Part shown: positions 1 through 10,684 of the stretch, in pieces
How positions within the stretch are numbered: the first letter of the stretch is position 1
Layout of the letters: each line of letters begins with the position of its first letter
From: Enterobacteriaceae bacterium ESL0689
GTDB taxonomy: Bacteria > Pseudomonadota > Gammaproteobacteria > Enterobacterales > Enterobacteriaceae
Direction: 5' to 3'
Length of the DNA stretch: 64,000 nucleotides
Assembly: GCA_029433525.1 (NCBI GenBank)
Contig: JAQTIF010000002.1
Coordinates: 186,001-250,000, forward strand
The notes under the pieces: generated by a model
What the model was told of the DNA's origin: nothing
What the model saw: only the letters and a program-made list of their open reading frames with translations
Database searches by the model: none
Program-made: the position numbers and the translations under genes

Positions 1-182
1 CTGGATAAAAAGCATGCAATCACCCGGCTATCGCTGTCTGACACAATAATAATCATACTGCCCCTCCTTGACTTTATCGCCCCAGGCTATTTTCAGCCAC
101 TGTAAAGCAGATGACCCCCAGTAAAACCCAGTGTAGAATCACCCCTTATTTATCGCGGACGCAACAAACCCGGAGGGTAAAA

Positions 183-1187
183 ATGAAGTTTTTAGTCACT
201 GGTGCCGCAGGGTTCATCGGTTTTCATATCAGCAAACGTCTTCTGGAAGCAGGCCATGATGTCGTTGGCATCGACAATATGAACGATTACTATGATGTCA
301 ATCTAAAACAATGCCGCCTCGATTTACTGCAATTCCCCCGATTCCGCTTTCATAAAATGGATATTGCTGATCGCCAGGGTATTGCGCAGCTTTTTGCTGA
401 TGAATTCTTTGATCGTGTGATCCACCTGGCTGCGCAGGCAGGCGTGCGCTACTCACTGGAAAATCCTTACGCTTATGCAGATGCTAACCTGGTCGGTTAT
501 CTGAATATTCTGGAAGGTTGTCGGTATCATCAGATAAAACATCTGGTATATGCCTCCTCCAGCTCTGTTTATGGATTAAGCCACAAGTTACCTTTTTCAA
601 CAAAAGACCCCGTCGATCACCCGGTCTCTCTCTATGCCGCCACGAAAAAAGCCAATGAACTCATGGCGCATTCGTACTCGCATCTTTATCACATTCCGGT
701 GACTGGATTACGTTTCTTCACTGTCTACGGCCCCTGGGGACGCCCGGACATGGCATTATTCAAATTCACGCAAGCCATGCTGGCGGGCAAAAGTATCGAT
801 GTGTATAACTATGGCAAAATGAAGCGCGATTTCACCTATATTGATGATATCGTAGAAGCGGTTATTCGCGTTCAGGATGTTATTCCACAGCCCAGGCCGC
901 AATGGCACGTCGAGGATGGCTCACCAGCAACCAGCTCTGCCCCTTATCAAATTTATAATATCGGTAACAGTACGCCCGTCGCGTTAATGGACTATATCCA
1001 GGCACTGGAAGAGGCGATGGGGATAGAAGCCAGGAAAAATATGATGCCACTCCAGCCGGGTGATGTGCTGGAAACCAGCGCAGATACACAGCCACTTTAT
1101 GATCTTATTGGTTTTAAGCCACAGACTCCCGTCAGAGAGGGGGTGAAACAATTCGTTGACTGGTATAAAACCTATTATAAAGTGTAA
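183..1187 (+). CDS. uge: UDP-glucuronate 4-epimerase
   Basis: Interconverts UDP-glucuronate and UDP-galacturonate, supplying galacturonate for capsule or LPS core. The 334-residue product is an extended short-chain dehydrogenase: the NAD-binding TGAAGFIG motif lies at residues 6-13 and the catalytic Tyr-x3-Lys (YAATK) at about 151-155. I start at the ATG at 183 because a GGAGG ribosome site lies just upstream and homologues begin MKFLVTGAAGFIG; an in-frame ATG at 111 would add 24 unrelated residues. The sequence agrees almost throughout with Klebsiella Uge as I remember it. It converges on ugd, which makes its substrate, with a terminator and a repeat between them. Confidence 0.93.
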   Translation: MKFLVTGAAGFIGFHISKRLLEAGHDVVGIDNMNDYYDVNLKQCRLDLLQFPRFRFHKMDIADRQGIAQLFADEFFDRVIHLAAQAGVRYSLENPYAYADANLVGYLNILEGCRYHQIKHLVYASSSSVYGLSHKLPFSTKDPVDHPVSLYAATKKANELMAHSYSHLYHIPVTGLRFFTVYGPWGRPDMALFKFTQAMLAGKSIDVYNYGKMKRDFTYIDDIVEAVIRVQDVIPQPRPQWHVEDGSPATSSAPYQIYNIGNSTPVALMDYIQALEEAMGIEARKNMMPLQPGDVLETSADTQPLYDLIGFKPQTPVREGVKQFVDWYKTYYKV

Positions 1188-1216
1188 AATCCTTTCCTGA
1201 GCAGCGTCTGGATACT

Positions 1217-1243
1217 AAAAAGCCTGCATTACGCAGGCTTTTT
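1217..1243. terminator. Bidirectional intrinsic terminator after uge
   Basis: A short perfect hairpin (AGCCTGC, 5-base loop, GCAGGCT) is flanked by an A-run and a T-run. It can end transcription of uge on the plus strand and may also block minus-strand read-through from ugd. Confidence 0.85.
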
Positions 1244-1280
1244 ATCACTCAACCGTATCCTGTTATAACGCCCCGGTTTA

Positions 1281-1424
1281 GAGCCTATCCCATTAGGCGT
1301 TATTGGCACAGCCAGCTTGGACACGGACAGCGCGCAGAAACCGCAGCGTACACGGAGTACGTGAGGATTTCGAGCACTGCCCAGGGACAAAATGGCAAGT
1401 AAAATAGCCTAATGGGATAGGCTC
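1281..1424. repeat. 144-bp intergenic repeat with 18-bp perfect inverted ends, copy R1
   Basis: The ends are perfect inverted repeats of 18 bp (GAGCCTATCCCATTAGGC and its complement). The interior carries a conserved core, CGCAGAAACCGCAGCGTACA and onward, ending in a short ATAGCC motif. Three more diverged or shortened copies occur in the window (near 40.1, 41.2 and 59.5 kb). R1 is the best preserved. It has no coding potential and lies between the convergent uge and ugd genes, typical of a non-autonomous intergenic repeat family. Confidence 0.85.
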
Positions 1425-1462
1425 TTAGTGAGGTTGTTTAAATAACCAGCACAAACAGTTAA

Positions 1463-2629
1463 TTAATCATTACCGAATAGATCGCGGGTATATACCTTAT
1501 CGGCAACATCAGCCAGTTCTTCCGCCATACGGTTAGATATGATGATATCCGATTGTTGCTTGAATGTAGTGAGATCACGAATCACCCGTGAATGAAAGAA
1601 CTCATCTTGCTGCATAACAGGCTCATAGATAATAACCGGGATGCCCTTCGCTTTGATCCGTTTCATGATCCCCTGGATAGATGAGGCACGGAAATTGTCC
1701 GAACCACTTTTCATGATCAGACGATATACCCCTACTGTTTTTGGCTTACGCGCAAGGATAGAATCGGCAATAAAATCTTTACGGGTACGATTAGCATCAA
1801 CAATCGCGCCAATAATATTATTGGGTACAGATTTGTAGTTTGCCAGCAACTGCTTAGTATCTTTCGGTAAACAGTAGCCACCATAGCCAAATGACGGATT
1901 GTTATAATGATTACCGATACGCGGGTCGAGGCACACGCCTTCAATGATTTGCTGGCTATTCAGTGCCTGATTTTCTGCATAGCTATCCAGTTCGTTAAAA
2001 TAGGCAACCCGTAGCGCGAGATAGGTATTGGCAAATAATTTTATCGCTTCCGCTTCTGTCGAATCGGTAAATAATGTCGGGATATCCTGCTTGATCGCCC
2101 CCTGTTTCAATAAATCAGCGAAACGCTCCGCGCGCGCAGAACGCTCACCAATAACGATACGGGAGGGATAAAGGTTATCATACAAGGCACGCCCTTCACG
2201 CAGAAACTCCGGTGAAAAGATAACATTATCAATACCCAGACGTGCCTTAATATCGCGGGTAAAACCAACCGGGATCGTTGATTTAATTATCATAATGGCA
2301 TCGGGATTAATTTCAGTCACATCACGGATAACCATTTCAACAGTCGAGGTGTTGAAATAATTCGTTTTCGGGTCATAATCCGTCGGCGTAGCAATAATGA
2401 CATAATCCGCATCGCGATAAGCCTCTTGCTTATCTGTCGTCGCACGAAAATTAAGCGACTTTTCTGCCAGATACTCCTGAATCTCTTTATCAACAATCGG
2501 CGAGATTTTCTGGTTAATCATATCGACTTTAGATTGAACAATATCCAGCGCCACCACTTCATGGTGCTGCGCAATCAAAATACCATTCGACAAGCCAACA
2601 TAGCCAATACCAGAGATAGTAATTTTCAT
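1463..2629 (-). CDS. ugd: UDP-glucose 6-dehydrogenase
   Basis: Oxidises UDP-glucose twice with NAD+ to UDP-glucuronate, precursor of capsule sugars, colanic acid and 4-amino-arabinose. At 388 residues it matches the enteric enzyme length. The N-terminal Rossmann motif GIGYVG is present, and the catalytic cysteine falls at residue 253 in [13 protein letters not shown] use the ATG at 2629 ([12 protein letters not shown]); the longer reading frame adds 15 residues not seen in homologues. It follows rfbB-rfbA on the same strand with a 174-bp gap. Confidence 0.95.
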   Translation of the reverse strand: MKITISGIGYVGLSNGILIAQHHEVVALDIVQSKVDMINQKISPIVDKEIQEYLAEKSLNFRATTDKQEAYRDADYVIIATPTDYDPKTNYFNTSTVEMVIRDVTEINPDAIMIIKSTIPVGFTRDIKARLGIDNVIFSPEFLREGRALYDNLYPSRIVIGERSARAERFADLLKQGAIKQDIPTLFTDSTEAEAIKLFANTYLALRVAYFNELDSYAENQALNSQQIIEGVCLDPRIGNHYNNPSFGYGGYCLPKDTKQLLANYKSVPNNIIGAIVDANRTRKDFIADSILARKPKTVGVYRLIMKSGSDNFRASSIQGIMKRIKAKGIPVIIYEPVMQQDEFFHSRVIRDLTTFKQQSDIIISNRMAEELADVADKVYTRDLFGND

Positions 2630-2803
2630 TCGTTCACACTTTAATCCGTTGATAGAAATGCAGCCAATAGCCACAATAAACTAATGTTGTTGGCAGTTTT
2701 TTGCTGCCTGTAAGCGTATCTGCAATAAGAAGCTGGATTATTCCTGCCGCTTTTTACATATTCACGCACCAAAATTGGGCATTCACGCTGTTGGCAGCGG
2801 TCA

Positions 2804-3673
2804 TTAACGCTCCCCAGGCAGGCGTTTCAGATAAGCACCATATTCTGTTTTTTTCAGTCGTTCCGCTTGTTTCAGCACATCTTCCACCGAAAGCCACTGA
2901 TTACGCCAGGCGATCTCTTCCAGGCAAGCCACTTTTAATCCCTGCCGTTTCTCAATCGTATGGATGAACTGAGAAGCTTCAATCAAACTATCATGGGTGC
3001 CCGTATCCAGCCAGGCGAATCCGCGCCCCAGCAATTCAACCCGTAACTCTCCGCGATTGAGATACATCTGATTCAGTGTCGTAATTTCCAGCTCACCACG
3101 CAGAGAGGGTTTTACCTCTTTGGCCATTTCAATCACGTTATTATCATAAAAATAGAGGCCGGTGACGGCCCAGTCTGACTCCGGTTTCAGCGGTTTCTCT
3201 TCGATTGACAACGCATTGAAATTATTATCAAACTTGACTACCCCAAAGCGACCGGGATCAAGCACCTGATAAGCGAATACGGTGGCGCCTGTTGTTTTCG
3301 CTGCCGCCGCTTGCAGCTTTTTACTAAAACCCGGGCCGAAATAGATATTATCGCCCAGCACTAATGCACAGGTGTCGTTGCCAATGAATTTCTCGCCAAG
3401 AATAAAAGCATGAGCCAGACCATCGGGTGATGGCTGGATGGTATAAGAAAAATTGACGCCAAACTGTGAGCCATCCCCCAGCAAACGCTGGAATGCTGAT
3501 ATATCTGCCTGAGTGGTAATAACCAAAATATCCCGGATACCTGCCAGCATCAATACTGACAAGGGATAATAAATCATCGGTTTATCGTATACCGGCAATA
3601 ATTGTTTGGATACCCCCTGAGTAATGGGGTACAAACGCGTGCCGGCACCACCCGCCAGAACAATACCTTTCAT
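2804..3673 (-). CDS. rfbA: Glucose-1-phosphate thymidylyltransferase
   Basis: Couples dTTP and glucose 1-phosphate to dTDP-glucose, first step of the dTDP-deoxysugar pathway. The 289-residue product carries the nucleotidyltransferase signature [11 protein letters not shown] at the N-terminus and the conserved VLGDNIYFG and EEKP segments. Its start overlaps the end of rfbB by 4 bp (ATGA), so the two are translationally coupled. The usual partners rfbC and rfbD are not in the window, so the product may feed a deoxy-amino sugar, or rhamnose made with genes elsewhere. Confidence 0.95.
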   Translation of the reverse strand: MKGIVLAGGAGTRLYPITQGVSKQLLPVYDKPMIYYPLSVLMLAGIRDILVITTQADISAFQRLLGDGSQFGVNFSYTIQPSPDGLAHAFILGEKFIGNDTCALVLGDNIYFGPGFSKKLQAAAAKTTGATVFAYQVLDPGRFGVVKFDNNFNALSIEEKPLKPESDWAVTGLYFYDNNVIEMAKEVKPSLRGELEITTLNQMYLNRGELRVELLGRGFAWLDTGTHDSLIEASQFIHTIEKRQGLKVACLEEIAWRNQWLSVEDVLKQAERLKKTEYGAYLKRLPGER

Positions 3674-4752
3674 TTTTCCGTATCCTTAGCCTGATTCCGA
3701 CCCGCGCGTTCGCGCATGTATGACCCATCTAGAATGGCCTGCCACCAGTACTGATTGTTCAGATACCAGTCAATGGTTTTCTCTATACCACTTTCGAAGG
3801 TTTCCTGCGGTGTCCAGCCAACATCACGCTGAATTTTAGTCGCATCAATCGCATAACGTCGATCATGGCCGGGACGGTCGGCAACAAAAGTGATCAGATC
3901 GGCAAAATGGTGGATATTATCTGGTTTCTGTATCACCTTTTTATCAAGAATGGCACAAATAGTACGCACCACCTCGATATTTTTACGCTCAGTATCACCG
4001 CCGATATTATAAGTTTCGCCATTTTTTCCTGCTGTCGCCACTGTGTACAATGCCCTGGCATGATCCTCAACATATAACCAGTCGCGTACTTGCTGCCCGT
4101 CACCATAGACCGGTAGAGGTTTACCAGCCAGCGCATTAAGAATAATGAGTGGGATAAGTTTTTCCGGGAAATGATAGGGCCCATAGTTATTTGAGCAGTG
4201 GGTGACGACAACGGGCAGACCATAAGTACGATGCCAGGCACGAACAAGATGGTCACTACCCGCTTTCGATGCCGAGTAGGGGCTACTTGGAGCATACGGC
4301 GTGTGTTCGCTAAAGCGCGCTTCTGTTTCCTTCAGATCACCATACACTTCATCAGTGGAAATATGATGAAAACGAAAGCGTTTTTTCTGTATCTCATCAC
4401 ATGTCGAATAGTAGTGACGGGCGGCTTCCAGTAAAGTGAATGTCCCTATCAGATTAGTCTGAATAAAAGCGGCCGGACCATCAATAGAGCGATCGACATG
4501 ACTTTCTGCCGCCAGATGCATCACAATATCAGGCTGAAAATCGCAGAATTGTTCCGTGATCGCCCGGGCATGGGTAATATCCGTTTGCGAAAAAGAGTAA
4601 CGCGGGTTATCTGCCACTGCAGTCAGTGACTGAAGGTTACCGGCATAAGTCAGGCTGTCAACCACGCGGACGTCATCTTGTGTATTGTCAATAATATAGC
4701 GGACAACGGCTGAGCCAATAAAACCCGCACCACCTGTAACAAGGATTTTCAT
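3670..4752 (-). CDS. rfbB: dTDP-glucose 4,6-dehydratase
   Basis: Converts dTDP-glucose to dTDP-4-keto-6-deoxyglucose with bound NAD+. The 360-residue extended SDR has GGAGFIGS at its N-terminus, the STDEVYGD catalytic segment (Asp-Glu acid/base pair) and YSASK with the catalytic Tyr and Lys. It is the first gene of the rfbB-rfbA pair and lies 212 bp downstream of gnd across a strong terminator, so it probably has its own promoter. Confidence 0.95.
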   Translation of the reverse strand: MKILVTGGAGFIGSAVVRYIIDNTQDDVRVVDSLTYAGNLQSLTAVADNPRYSFSQTDITHARAITEQFCDFQPDIVMHLAAESHVDRSIDGPAAFIQTNLIGTFTLLEAARHYYSTCDEIQKKRFRFHHISTDEVYGDLKETEARFSEHTPYAPSSPYSASKAGSDHLVRAWHRTYGLPVVVTHCSNNYGPYHFPEKLIPLIILNALAGKPLPVYGDGQQVRDWLYVEDHARALYTVATAGKNGETYNIGGDTERKNIEVVRTICAILDKKVIQKPDNIHHFADLITFVADRPGHDRRYAIDATKIQRDVGWTPQETFESGIEKTIDWYLNNQYWWQAILDGSYMRERAGRNQAKDTEK

Positions 4753-4919
4753 ATTTCACTTACCTTTGAGCCGCCCTCTTGCTGTACAACTTTGCGCCTG
4801 ATGGCAGAAAAGAACAAAATGCCAGGTGACCTCAACATGGATACAGGACGATTTAACCAACGACCGATAATAAAATTTATTCCAGAAAAAGAAGATAGTC
4901 TTTAACATCTTGCTATCTG

Positions 4920-4955
4920 GCTAAAAACCGACGAAAACATTTCGCCGGTTTTTAG
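4920..4955 (-). terminator. Intrinsic terminator after gnd
   Basis: Read on the minus strand, GCTAAAAACCGGCG pairs with CGTCGGTTTTTAGC around a 9-base loop (one G-T wobble). It lies 10 bases beyond the gnd stop codon. The descending arm contains the T-run. Confidence 0.8.
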
Positions 4956-4964
4956 CGACAGATA

Positions 4965-6371
4965 TTAATCTAACCACTCAGTATGAAACACACCCGCTTT
5001 ATCAGTGCGTTTGTATGTATGCGCGCCAAAATAATCACGTTGCGCCTGAATCAGATTGGCAGGAAGGACGGCTGCGCGGTAACTATCATAATAGGCAATC
5101 GCCGCCGAGAAAGTCGGCACCGGAATACCGTTTTGCACCGCATAGGCCACCACATCACGCAATGCCTGCTGATACTCATCGGCAATCTGCTTAAAGTAGG
5201 GTGCCAGCAACAAATTGGCAAGATCAGCATTTTGCGCATACGCATCGGTAATCTTTTGCAGGAATTGCGCTCTGATGATACAACCTGCCCGGAAAATGCG
5301 GGCAATCTCACCGTAGTTAAGATGCCAGTGATATTGATCCGAAGCGGCACGTAACTGTGAGAAACCCTGGGCATAAGAGACGATTTTCCCCAGATAGAGC
5401 GCACGACGAACTTTCTCGATAAATGCGCTTTTCTCTGCAACCGGTTGTGGCTGTGGGCCAGTCAGCACTTTTGCTGCCGCAACACGCTGCTCTTTCAGCG
5501 ACGAGATATAACGCGCAAAGACTGATTCAGTAATCAGGGATAACGGTTCCCCCAGATCGAGGGCGCTTTGGCTGGTCCATTTTCCGGTGCCTTTATTCGC
5601 CGCCTCATCAAGGATCACATCAATCAGATCATGGCCTTCTGCATCTTTTTTGGTGAAGATATCTTTAGTGATATCGATAAGATAGCTACTCAGTTCACCT
5701 TTATTCCATTCACTAAAGATCTGGGCAAGTTGCTCATTAGAGAGTGCAAGGCCCTGTTTCAGTAACGCATACGCTTCGGCAATCAGCTGCATATCGCCGT
5801 ATTCGATACCGTTATGTACCATTTTGACATAATGACCTGCGCCATCAGCGCCAATATACGTCACACAAGGCTCACCATCTTCAGCTACCGCCGCAATCTG
5901 TTTCAGGATCGGGGCGACCAGTTCATAAGCCTCTTTCTGACCACCAGGCATAATAGAAGGACCTTTCAGCGCTCCTTCTTCCCCCCCCGATACGCCCGTA
6001 CCAATGAAGTTAAATCCTTCCGCTGACAGTTCACGATTACGGCGGATAGTATCCTCGAAGAAGGTGTTACCACCATCAATAATGATGTCACCTTTATCGA
6101 GATAAGGTTTTAACATATCAATGGTGCTGTCGGTCCCCGCCCCGGCTTTGACCATCAACAAAATACGCCGTGGCGTTTCGAGCGATTCGACAAACTCTTT
6201 CACGCTATAGTAGGGAACCAGCTTCCTGCCAGGATTTTCCGCAATGACCTCTTCGGTTTTTTCACGGGAACGATTGAACACAGAGACGGTATAACCACGG
6301 CTCTCGATATTGAGCGCCAGATTACGCCCCATCACTGCCATACCGATAACCCCGATCTGTTGCCTGGACAT
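4965..6371 (-). CDS. gnd: 6-phosphogluconate dehydrogenase, decarboxylating
   Basis: Oxidative decarboxylation of 6-phosphogluconate to ribulose 5-phosphate with NADP+ in the pentose phosphate pathway. The 468 residues equal the E. coli length. The N-terminal [15 protein letters not shown] nucleotide motif and the VSGGEEGA substrate loop are intact, as is the C-terminal [13 protein letters not shown] tail. In enterics gnd marks the downstream edge of the capsule/O-antigen locus. Here it sits directly next to galF, which normally marks the other edge. Confidence 0.97.
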   Translation of the reverse strand: MSRQQIGVIGMAVMGRNLALNIESRGYTVSVFNRSREKTEEVIAENPGRKLVPYYSVKEFVESLETPRRILLMVKAGAGTDSTIDMLKPYLDKGDIIIDGGNTFFEDTIRRNRELSAEGFNFIGTGVSGGEEGALKGPSIMPGGQKEAYELVAPILKQIAAVAEDGEPCVTYIGADGAGHYVKMVHNGIEYGDMQLIAEAYALLKQGLALSNEQLAQIFSEWNKGELSSYLIDITKDIFTKKDAEGHDLIDVILDEAANKGTGKWTSQSALDLGEPLSLITESVFARYISSLKEQRVAAAKVLTGPQPQPVAEKSAFIEKVRRALYLGKIVSYAQGFSQLRAASDQYHWHLNYGEIARIFRAGCIIRAQFLQKITDAYAQNADLANLLLAPYFKQIADEYQQALRDVVAYAVQNGIPVPTFSAAIAYYDSYRAAVLPANLIQAQRDYFGAHTYKRTDKAGVFHTEWLD

Positions 6372-6447
6372 TACATACTCCTGTTTATTGTCGTCACTGC
6401 GATAGGTTCGCAGTCCTGATATACCGTCATGTTAACGGAAAAGAGAC

Positions 6448-6476
6448 CAGACGCCTGTCCGCTGTACAGGCGTCTG
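6448..6476 (-). terminator. Terminator-like hairpin after galF
   Basis: An 11-bp perfect stem (CAGACGCCTGT and its complement) with a 7-base loop lies 20 bases past the galF stop. On the minus strand it is followed by GTCTCTTTTCC, a weak T-tract. It separates galF from gnd. Confidence 0.65.
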
Positions 6477-6495
6477 AACCAGTGCTGATAAAGGG

Positions 6496-7386
6496 TTATG
6501 CCAGTAGCTTCTTAATGCTTTCACGGAATTTCGCGCCCTCTTTCCGGTTACGCAATCCATAATTCACAAAAGCCTGCATATACCCCATTTTCTTACCACA
6601 ATCATAGCTTTCGCCTGTCATCAGCATCGCGTCAACAGACTGTTTTTTAGCCAGCTCGGCAATTGCATCCGTTAGCTGAATGCGACCCCATGCGCCCGGT
6701 TTCGTTTGCGCCAGTTCAGGCCAGATATCGGCAGAAAGCACATAACGACCGACAGCCATCAGATCGGAATCCAGGCTTTGTGGTTGATCGGGTTTTTCAA
6801 TAAATTCAATAATACGGCTTATTTTGCCTTCTACCGTCAAGGGATCTTTAGTCTGAATAACCGAATATTCAGATAAGTCACCCGCCATTCTTTTTGCCAG
6901 TACCTGGCTGCGCCCCGTTTCATTGAAACGCGCAACCATCGCAGCAAGGTTGTAACGTAGCGGATCCGCGCTGGCATCGTCTAATACGATATCGGGCAGA
7001 ACCACAACAAAGGGATTATCGCCGATGATCGGATGAGCGCAGAGAATAGAGTGTCCCAGTCCCAGGGGTTGCGCCTGACGAACGTTCATTATTGTGACAC
7101 CCGGTGGACAAATAGACTGCACCTCCGCCAGCAACTGGCGTTTCACACGTTGCTCAAGCAGGGCTTCCAGTTCATAAGAGGTATCAAAGTGATTTTCTAC
7201 CGCATTCTTGGAAGAGTGCGTCACCAGGACAATTTCTTTGATGCCCGCCGCAACAACTTCATCAACAATATACTGAATCATCGGTTTATCGACGATCGGC
7301 AGCATCTCTTTTGGAATTGCTTTGGTGGCAGGTAACAGACACATCCCCAGCCCCGCCACCGGAATTACTGCTTTCAAATTGGTCAT
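6496..7386 (-). CDS. galF: GalF, inactive-type homologue of UTP-glucose-1-phosphate uridylyltransferase
   Basis: GalF resembles GalU and is reported to modulate UDP-glucose formation, having little activity itself. The active-site loop that reads G-T-R in active nucleotidyltransferases reads [17 protein letters not shown] here, the diagnostic GalF change. The 296 residues match E. coli GalF nearly throughout. I begin at the ATG at 7386 ([14 protein letters not shown]) by homology. An ATG four codons upstream is possible and neither start has a strong ribosome site. It is normally the first gene before the polysaccharide cluster; here only about 125 bp separate it from gnd. Confidence 0.93.
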   Translation of the reverse strand: MTNLKAVIPVAGLGMCLLPATKAIPKEMLPIVDKPMIQYIVDEVVAAGIKEIVLVTHSSKNAVENHFDTSYELEALLEQRVKRQLLAEVQSICPPGVTIMNVRQAQPLGLGHSILCAHPIIGDNPFVVVLPDIVLDDASADPLRYNLAAMVARFNETGRSQVLAKRMAGDLSEYSVIQTKDPLTVEGKISRIIEFIEKPDQPQSLDSDLMAVGRYVLSADIWPELAQTKPGAWGRIQLTDAIAELAKKQSVDAMLMTGESYDCGKKMGYMQAFVNYGLRNRKEGAKFRESIKKLLA

Positions 7387-7508
7387 TCTTTTGTCCATCG
7401 TATGTGATTACATGGTGTCTTTAATGTACGTTCTGATAAACGTAACGTCTTGATTATGCCCATTATACTTCAGGTTATGCGGGCATAAGGTTTACTGCAA
7501 TCCGGTGA

Positions 7509-9344
7509 CTAATGCACTTCGGTGCTCTGCTGGAGACGCTTATTGCGTGTCATCCAGTCATTAACCCGTTGCCGGACTTCGTTCTGTAATTGTTTACGCA
7601 GTAACTGATCAACCTGCAGATGATAACTGAGTTGATGCCATTTACCATAAATACGTAACGGGATAGTGGTCTGTTTCAGTGCGGCGATAAGTTTACTATC
7701 CCCTTTCCAGCCATCCAGGATCTGCAGATCAAAGTGCATATCACAGACTTGCTGCTGCAAATTCACATCGCCCTGCCCGCTCAGGGTCAGCAGCGCAGAG
7801 TGTCCCTGCAAATTATCCAGCGTGACTTTGCCAGCCGCGAGCTGTAACCGACCACTCAGCGCATTCAGTTGCGTCGCGTTGTCATCATTTTCCTCAGCCT
7901 GAAGGTGGTTATTGCTGCGCATCATCGCTTGCTGTACCAGTTGCTGGATATTCAGCCCTTCCACGCGCGTGTCCTGTAGCTGGATCTGCGCGTCTCCCTG
8001 CCAGTGACGACGGAATGTATCGGCATCGATGTTTTCACCCGAAAATTTTCCGCTTAATGAAAGTTTACCACTCACGCTCAGCGCATAATTAAATGCTTTC
8101 AACAAAGTCGCGATCTCAACACGCTTCAGCTCTGGCTGAAAAACAGCCTGTGGCGTATCGCCACGGAGATCCAGTATGCCAGGTAATGATAATTGTCCGC
8201 CCGACAACTCACCCTGCAACTGATTAACGGTGACTAATCCTTGCTGATTACTGAGATCACTTTTCACCTGGCTCAGTGTCATTCCACGCCACTGCAGTTG
8301 ATCAGCCGTCAATCTCATATGGCCGTTAAATTCACGCCATAGATTATCATTGTCATCATCACGATGGGCAATCACAGGGCGCGATTGTCCCGATAACAGA
8401 TTGCCTGGCGCTGATGGGGCAGATGAAGCGCCTGCCGGAATATCATTCTGGAGTAACAGATTGTCGAAATTGAGTTTTTCCGCGTGTAAATCAAGCTGCC
8501 AATCGGGATACGCCGCCAGCATTACCGTGAATTTTCCGGCCATCGCACTGTCGTTCGCGGTTAAATTAAAATCATCAACACGCAAACTTTTCTTATCGCC
8601 TTGCCAGCTCATCCGGGCATTCCCTTCGCCACGGATGCCTTTGTCGGGCAATCCCGCCGCGGTTAACTGCCAGCTTAAGCGGGAAATATCGGCCTTGAAT
8701 GAACGGGGATAATCCTCGCCCTCGATTTGCGCCGAGAACGCAAGGGTTAAATCACGCTGATCACGATTGATTTGTCCGGAAAAATCAACGCTGGCATGGT
8801 GTTTCTCATCCTGCTCCATCTGGAGATCAATATGACGAACGGTCAACTGTTTATCTTCCTGCAGCTGGACAAAAAGAATACTATCGACCAGTTGTAAACG
8901 CTGCACATCATAAGACCAGCGGCTGCCGTCAAATATCTGTGGTAACAGCCTATCATGCGGCACGACGGGCACTTTCTGCTGAACGCTGGCGCGACTCTCC
9001 GGCGTCAGCTGGATAACAGCACCTTTCAGCATGATCTGGCGGATTTGTAATTGATGAGAAATAAGCGGGATCAGGGCGACATCCAGACGCATATTATCAG
9101 CACGGATGATGGGTTTTGCTGCCCCTGGAGCAGTCAAAGTCATGCGACCAGAGAGAATGCTCAGTTGCGGCCAGACATGCCAGCGCAACGGGCCATCGAG
9201 TTCAAGCTGATAGCCGCTCCGCTCCGCCACCTTATGCACCATATAAGTGCGAAAATCATTGGGATCGACCAGCACGATTAATGCAGCCAGCCCGGCGACT
9301 ATCACGAGCAGTAAAATCATCAGTGTCGTCAGAATTCGTCTCAT
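7509..9344 (-). CDS. asmA: AsmA-family envelope protein
   Basis: A bridge-like inner-membrane-anchored periplasmic protein; the family is linked to phospholipid transport to, or assembly of, the outer membrane. The 611-residue product begins MRRILTTLMILLLVIV, a single N-terminal membrane anchor, followed by the conserved VDPNDFRTYMV and LDGPLRWHVWPQLSI segments. I choose the ATG at 9344 over an ATG 10 codons upstream because it matches E. coli AsmA and has a GAGGT ribosome site 5 bases away. It lies 26 bp after dcd on the same strand, giving the enteric order udk-dcd-asmA. Confidence 0.94.
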   Translation of the reverse strand: MRRILTTLMILLLVIVAGLAALIVLVDPNDFRTYMVHKVAERSGYQLELDGPLRWHVWPQLSILSGRMTLTAPGAAKPIIRADNMRLDVALIPLISHQLQIRQIMLKGAVIQLTPESRASVQQKVPVVPHDRLLPQIFDGSRWSYDVQRLQLVDSILFVQLQEDKQLTVRHIDLQMEQDEKHHASVDFSGQINRDQRDLTLAFSAQIEGEDYPRSFKADISRLSWQLTAAGLPDKGIRGEGNARMSWQGDKKSLRVDDFNLTANDSAMAGKFTVMLAAYPDWQLDLHAEKLNFDNLLLQNDIPAGASSAPSAPGNLLSGQSRPVIAHRDDDNDNLWREFNGHMRLTADQLQWRGMTLSQVKSDLSNQQGLVTVNQLQGELSGGQLSLPGILDLRGDTPQAVFQPELKRVEIATLLKAFNYALSVSGKLSLSGKFSGENIDADTFRRHWQGDAQIQLQDTRVEGLNIQQLVQQAMMRSNNHLQAEENDDNATQLNALSGRLQLAAGKVTLDNLQGHSALLTLSGQGDVNLQQQVCDMHFDLQILDGWKGDSKLIAALKQTTIPLRIYGKWHQLSYHLQVDQLLRKQLQNEVRQRVNDWMTRNKRLQQSTEVH

Positions 9345-9370
9345 GGCACCTCGGTACAACACCTGCGTTA

Positions 9371-9952
9371 TCAATCTTTATCAATACGACTTGCCACGAC
9401 ACCCTGCTGATCGCGATATTTCGCATCTTCACGGCGGTTGTAAGGCCGTATCGCAGGGGCGGAAAGTGGCTCAAAGCTCAACGCGCCAATCAACATGCCG
9501 GGACGCAGGGCTAACGGCAATTTACCGGAATTATAAAATTCAAGTACGATGCAACCAGACCAGCCAGGATCAATACGATGCGCGGTGACATGCACCATGA
9601 GCCCGAGGCGGGCCAGTGAGGAGCGCCCATCCAGCCAGCCGACGAGATCAGCGGGCAGCGTCACCGACTCAAGGGTCACCGCCAGGGCCAGCTCGCCGGG
9701 ATGCAGATAAAAAGCCTCATCAGACGACAGCACAATCTCTTCACTCATCACGCGCTCCAGCGCCGCGCTCACTTCCGCTTTTGGCCCACTGAGATCGATA
9801 AAAGGCGCGGTATGGCCGCAAAAGGTACGAAATTTATTTCCCAGCCGGACATCAACAGTCGCACCATTGATACGCTCCACCGGTGGACGCGGCGTGATGG
9901 ATAACCGCCCCTCATCCAGCCAGTTTTCTATATCCTGATCGCACAGACGCAT
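9371..9952 (-). CDS. dcd: dCTP deaminase
   Basis: Deaminates dCTP to dUTP, the main source of dUMP for thymidylate synthesis in enterics. The 193 residues equal the E. coli enzyme. The conserved catalytic region with [24 protein letters not shown], including the active-site glutamate in [10 protein letters not shown], is intact. It lies 90 bp downstream of udk and 26 bp upstream of asmA on the same strand, a conserved cluster. Confidence 0.97.
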   Translation of the reverse strand: MRLCDQDIENWLDEGRLSITPRPPVERINGATVDVRLGNKFRTFCGHTAPFIDLSGPKAEVSAALERVMSEEIVLSSDEAFYLHPGELALAVTLESVTLPADLVGWLDGRSSLARLGLMVHVTAHRIDPGWSGCIVLEFYNSGKLPLALRPGMLIGALSFEPLSAPAIRPYNRREDAKYRDQQGVVASRIDKD

Positions 9953-10042
9953 AAGTTTTCTCCTTGTAAAACAGCATTTTTTGCACCTTTTATCACACGG
10001 GACAATGGACGTTGCTTATGCACGTTACACAATTCATTCACG

Positions 10043-10684
10043 TTATTCAAAGAACTGACTGATTTTTGCTTTCAGAATATCAATCGCAATACGATTTTTG
10101 CCCCCGCGTGGCACGATAATATCGGCATATTGTTTAGAAGGATCGATAAACTGTAAAAACATCGGGCGCACTGTTTGCTGATATTGCGCCATCACCGAAT
10201 CCATTGAGCGTCCGCGTTCATTAACATCACGCTTTATACGCCGCATCAGACAGATATCCAGCGGCGTATCGACAAAAATAGAGAAATTAAGCTCATTGCG
10301 CAGGCGAATATCGGTCAGCAAAAGAATGCCTTCGACAATAATCACTTTTTTCGGTGAAATATGAACCGTTTCCGGCATCCGGGTATGTTCAACATAACTG
10401 TAGACAGGTAACTCGATCGGCTGGCCGCTTTTCAGCATTTGCAAATGCTGGAGAAGTAAGCTGTGATCCATCGAACTCGGATGGTCATAGTTCGTTTTTA
10501 CCCGCTCGGCCATTGACAGATGACTTTGATCTTTATAGTAACTGTCTTCCGGGATCACCCCAATATGTTCATCGCCAACCTGTTCGCGCAACTCGCGATA
10601 CAAGGTGCTGGCAATAAGGCTTTTTCCGGAAGCTGATGCGCCAGCGATACCGATAATGACGCACTGACGAGACGTATCAGTCAT
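10043..10684 (-). CDS. udk: Uridine kinase
   Basis: Phosphorylates uridine and cytidine with GTP in pyrimidine salvage. The Walker A motif [11 protein letters not shown] lies at about residues 12-22, and [13 protein letters not shown] and the PRGG region are conserved. The start is taken at the ATG at 10684 ([12 protein letters not shown]), giving the standard 213 residues. An ATG 15 codons upstream would add an extension absent from homologues. Confidence 0.96.
   Translation of the reverse strand: MTDTSRQCVIIGIAGASASGKSLIASTLYRELREQVGDEHIGVIPEDSYYKDQSHLSMAERVKTNYDHPSSMDHSLLLQHLQMLKSGQPIELPVYSYVEHTRMPETVHISPKKVIIVEGILLLTDIRLRNELNFSIFVDTPLDICLMRRIKRDVNERGRSMDSVMAQYQQTVRPMFLQFIDPSKQYADIIVPRGGKNRIAIDILKAKISQFFE

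Noticed and set aside
1-182. Promoter or JUMPstart element before uge
   Set aside because: TTGACT at 68-73 has no well-spaced -10 hexamer and no GGCGGTAG ops core is visible, so I do not call either.
880-1095. Minus-strand frame within uge, and many similar opposite-strand frames within gcvP, tktA, speA and lysS
   Set aside because: They are antisense shadows of long conserved genes with no independent support.
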